Of a stretch of 64,000 nt of DNA, positions 63,787 to 64,000 are shown piece after piece (the stretch's first letter is position 1; every line of letters starts with the position of its first letter). The position numbers and the translations under genes were made by a program. The notes beneath the pieces were generated by a model, which was not told where the DNA came from, did not search any database, and worked only from the letters and a program-made list of their open reading frames with translations. The stretch covers positions 18,712,578 through 18,776,577 of the forward strand of contig NC_086367.1 in assembly GCF_036324505.1 (NCBI RefSeq), written 5' to 3'. Source of the DNA: Eleginops maclovinus. Its lineage: Eukaryota > Chordata > Actinopteri > Perciformes > Eleginopidae.

Positions 63787-64000
63787 GGTTGCTTCTGGAT
63801 GTTGTCCTGTCCGAATGTGTTTATGTTGAGTTTTCTTCCCTGCCAATAAAGCAATTATAATTCCATTGAAGCAGCGGGGGTCCTGGTCAGAGCGGGCGGA
63901 GATCTCCACAGCGCGAGGAGGTCCTGTACGGGGGACGAGGGAAAGGGGCTGTAGGCGCCGCGCGCTCCACGGTCATTCCCGAAAGCCAGAGACTGACCCA
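63787..64000 (-). promoter_or_regulatory. sptb: Putative non-coding first exon and promoter of sptb
   Basis: Read on the minus strand the segment ends AGCAACC|GTAAGT (GT at 63785-63786), a consensus donor that would join to the 59079 acceptor. The last 150 bases are GC- and CpG-rich (GGCGCCGCGCGC at about 63954-63965), fitting a promoter-associated leader exon. The 5' limit is at or beyond the window edge. Confidence 0.45.

Noticed and set aside
1..64000. tRNA, rRNA, CRISPR or tRNA-derived SINE
   Set aside because: No cloverleaf/B-box pattern, rRNA core or spaced direct repeats were noticed. All short tandem runs are ordinary microsatellites.

Overview
The window is vertebrate nuclear DNA, almost certainly from a teleost fish. 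It has large genes split by GT-AG introns, long dinucleotide microsatellites, and degenerate copies of interspersed repeats common in fish (hAT-like elements, a LINE 3' tail, and a 'CAGTGGTGTAAAGTAACTAAGTA'-type family). The two recognisable genes, snap23 and an erythroid-type beta-spectrin (sptb), are convergent (tail to tail). No bacterial, viral, CRISPR or rRNA/tRNA features were found.

Left edge (1-3,700, + strand): one terminal coding exon (1313-1437). It encodes a short tail ending in a hydrophobic GPI-type signal that resembles the C-terminus of ephrin-A2-like proteins. A probable long 3' UTR follows. Positions 3,700-7,460 are intergenic and rich in degenerate repeats.

Middle-left (7,460-20,600, + strand): snap23, with a probable non-coding first exon, seven coding exons (12261-19988, about 213 residues once the frame is repaired), and a poly(A) signal at 20584. 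The five-cysteine palmitoylation cluster and both SNARE helices can be read. Coding exon 6 carries a single-base deletion that breaks the second SNARE helix.

Right two-thirds (22,200-64,000, - strand): a complete beta-spectrin gene with 36 coding exons (58949 down to 24643, about 2,357 residues), every junction checked for phase. It encodes tandem CH domains (actin binding), about 17 spectrin repeats, and a C-terminal PH domain, so this is the long isoform. The N-terminus and several repeat segments fit SPTB better than SPTBN1. One coding exon (45663-45849) also has a one-base deletion. Both lesions look like homopolymer contractions in otherwise intact genes, so sequencing or assembly error is the leading explanation. 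One intron uses a GC donor.

The most interesting item is a second, unannotated-looking first exon of sptb at 55420-56053. It lies inside the 9.8-kb intron that separates the usual start exon from the CH1 exon. It encodes a Ser/Arg-rich N-terminus of up to 211 residues ending in GRFRQLQ, and splices in phase to DEREAVQKK. This is the arrangement known for the alternative N-terminus of SPTBN1, whose junction reads [16 protein letters not shown].
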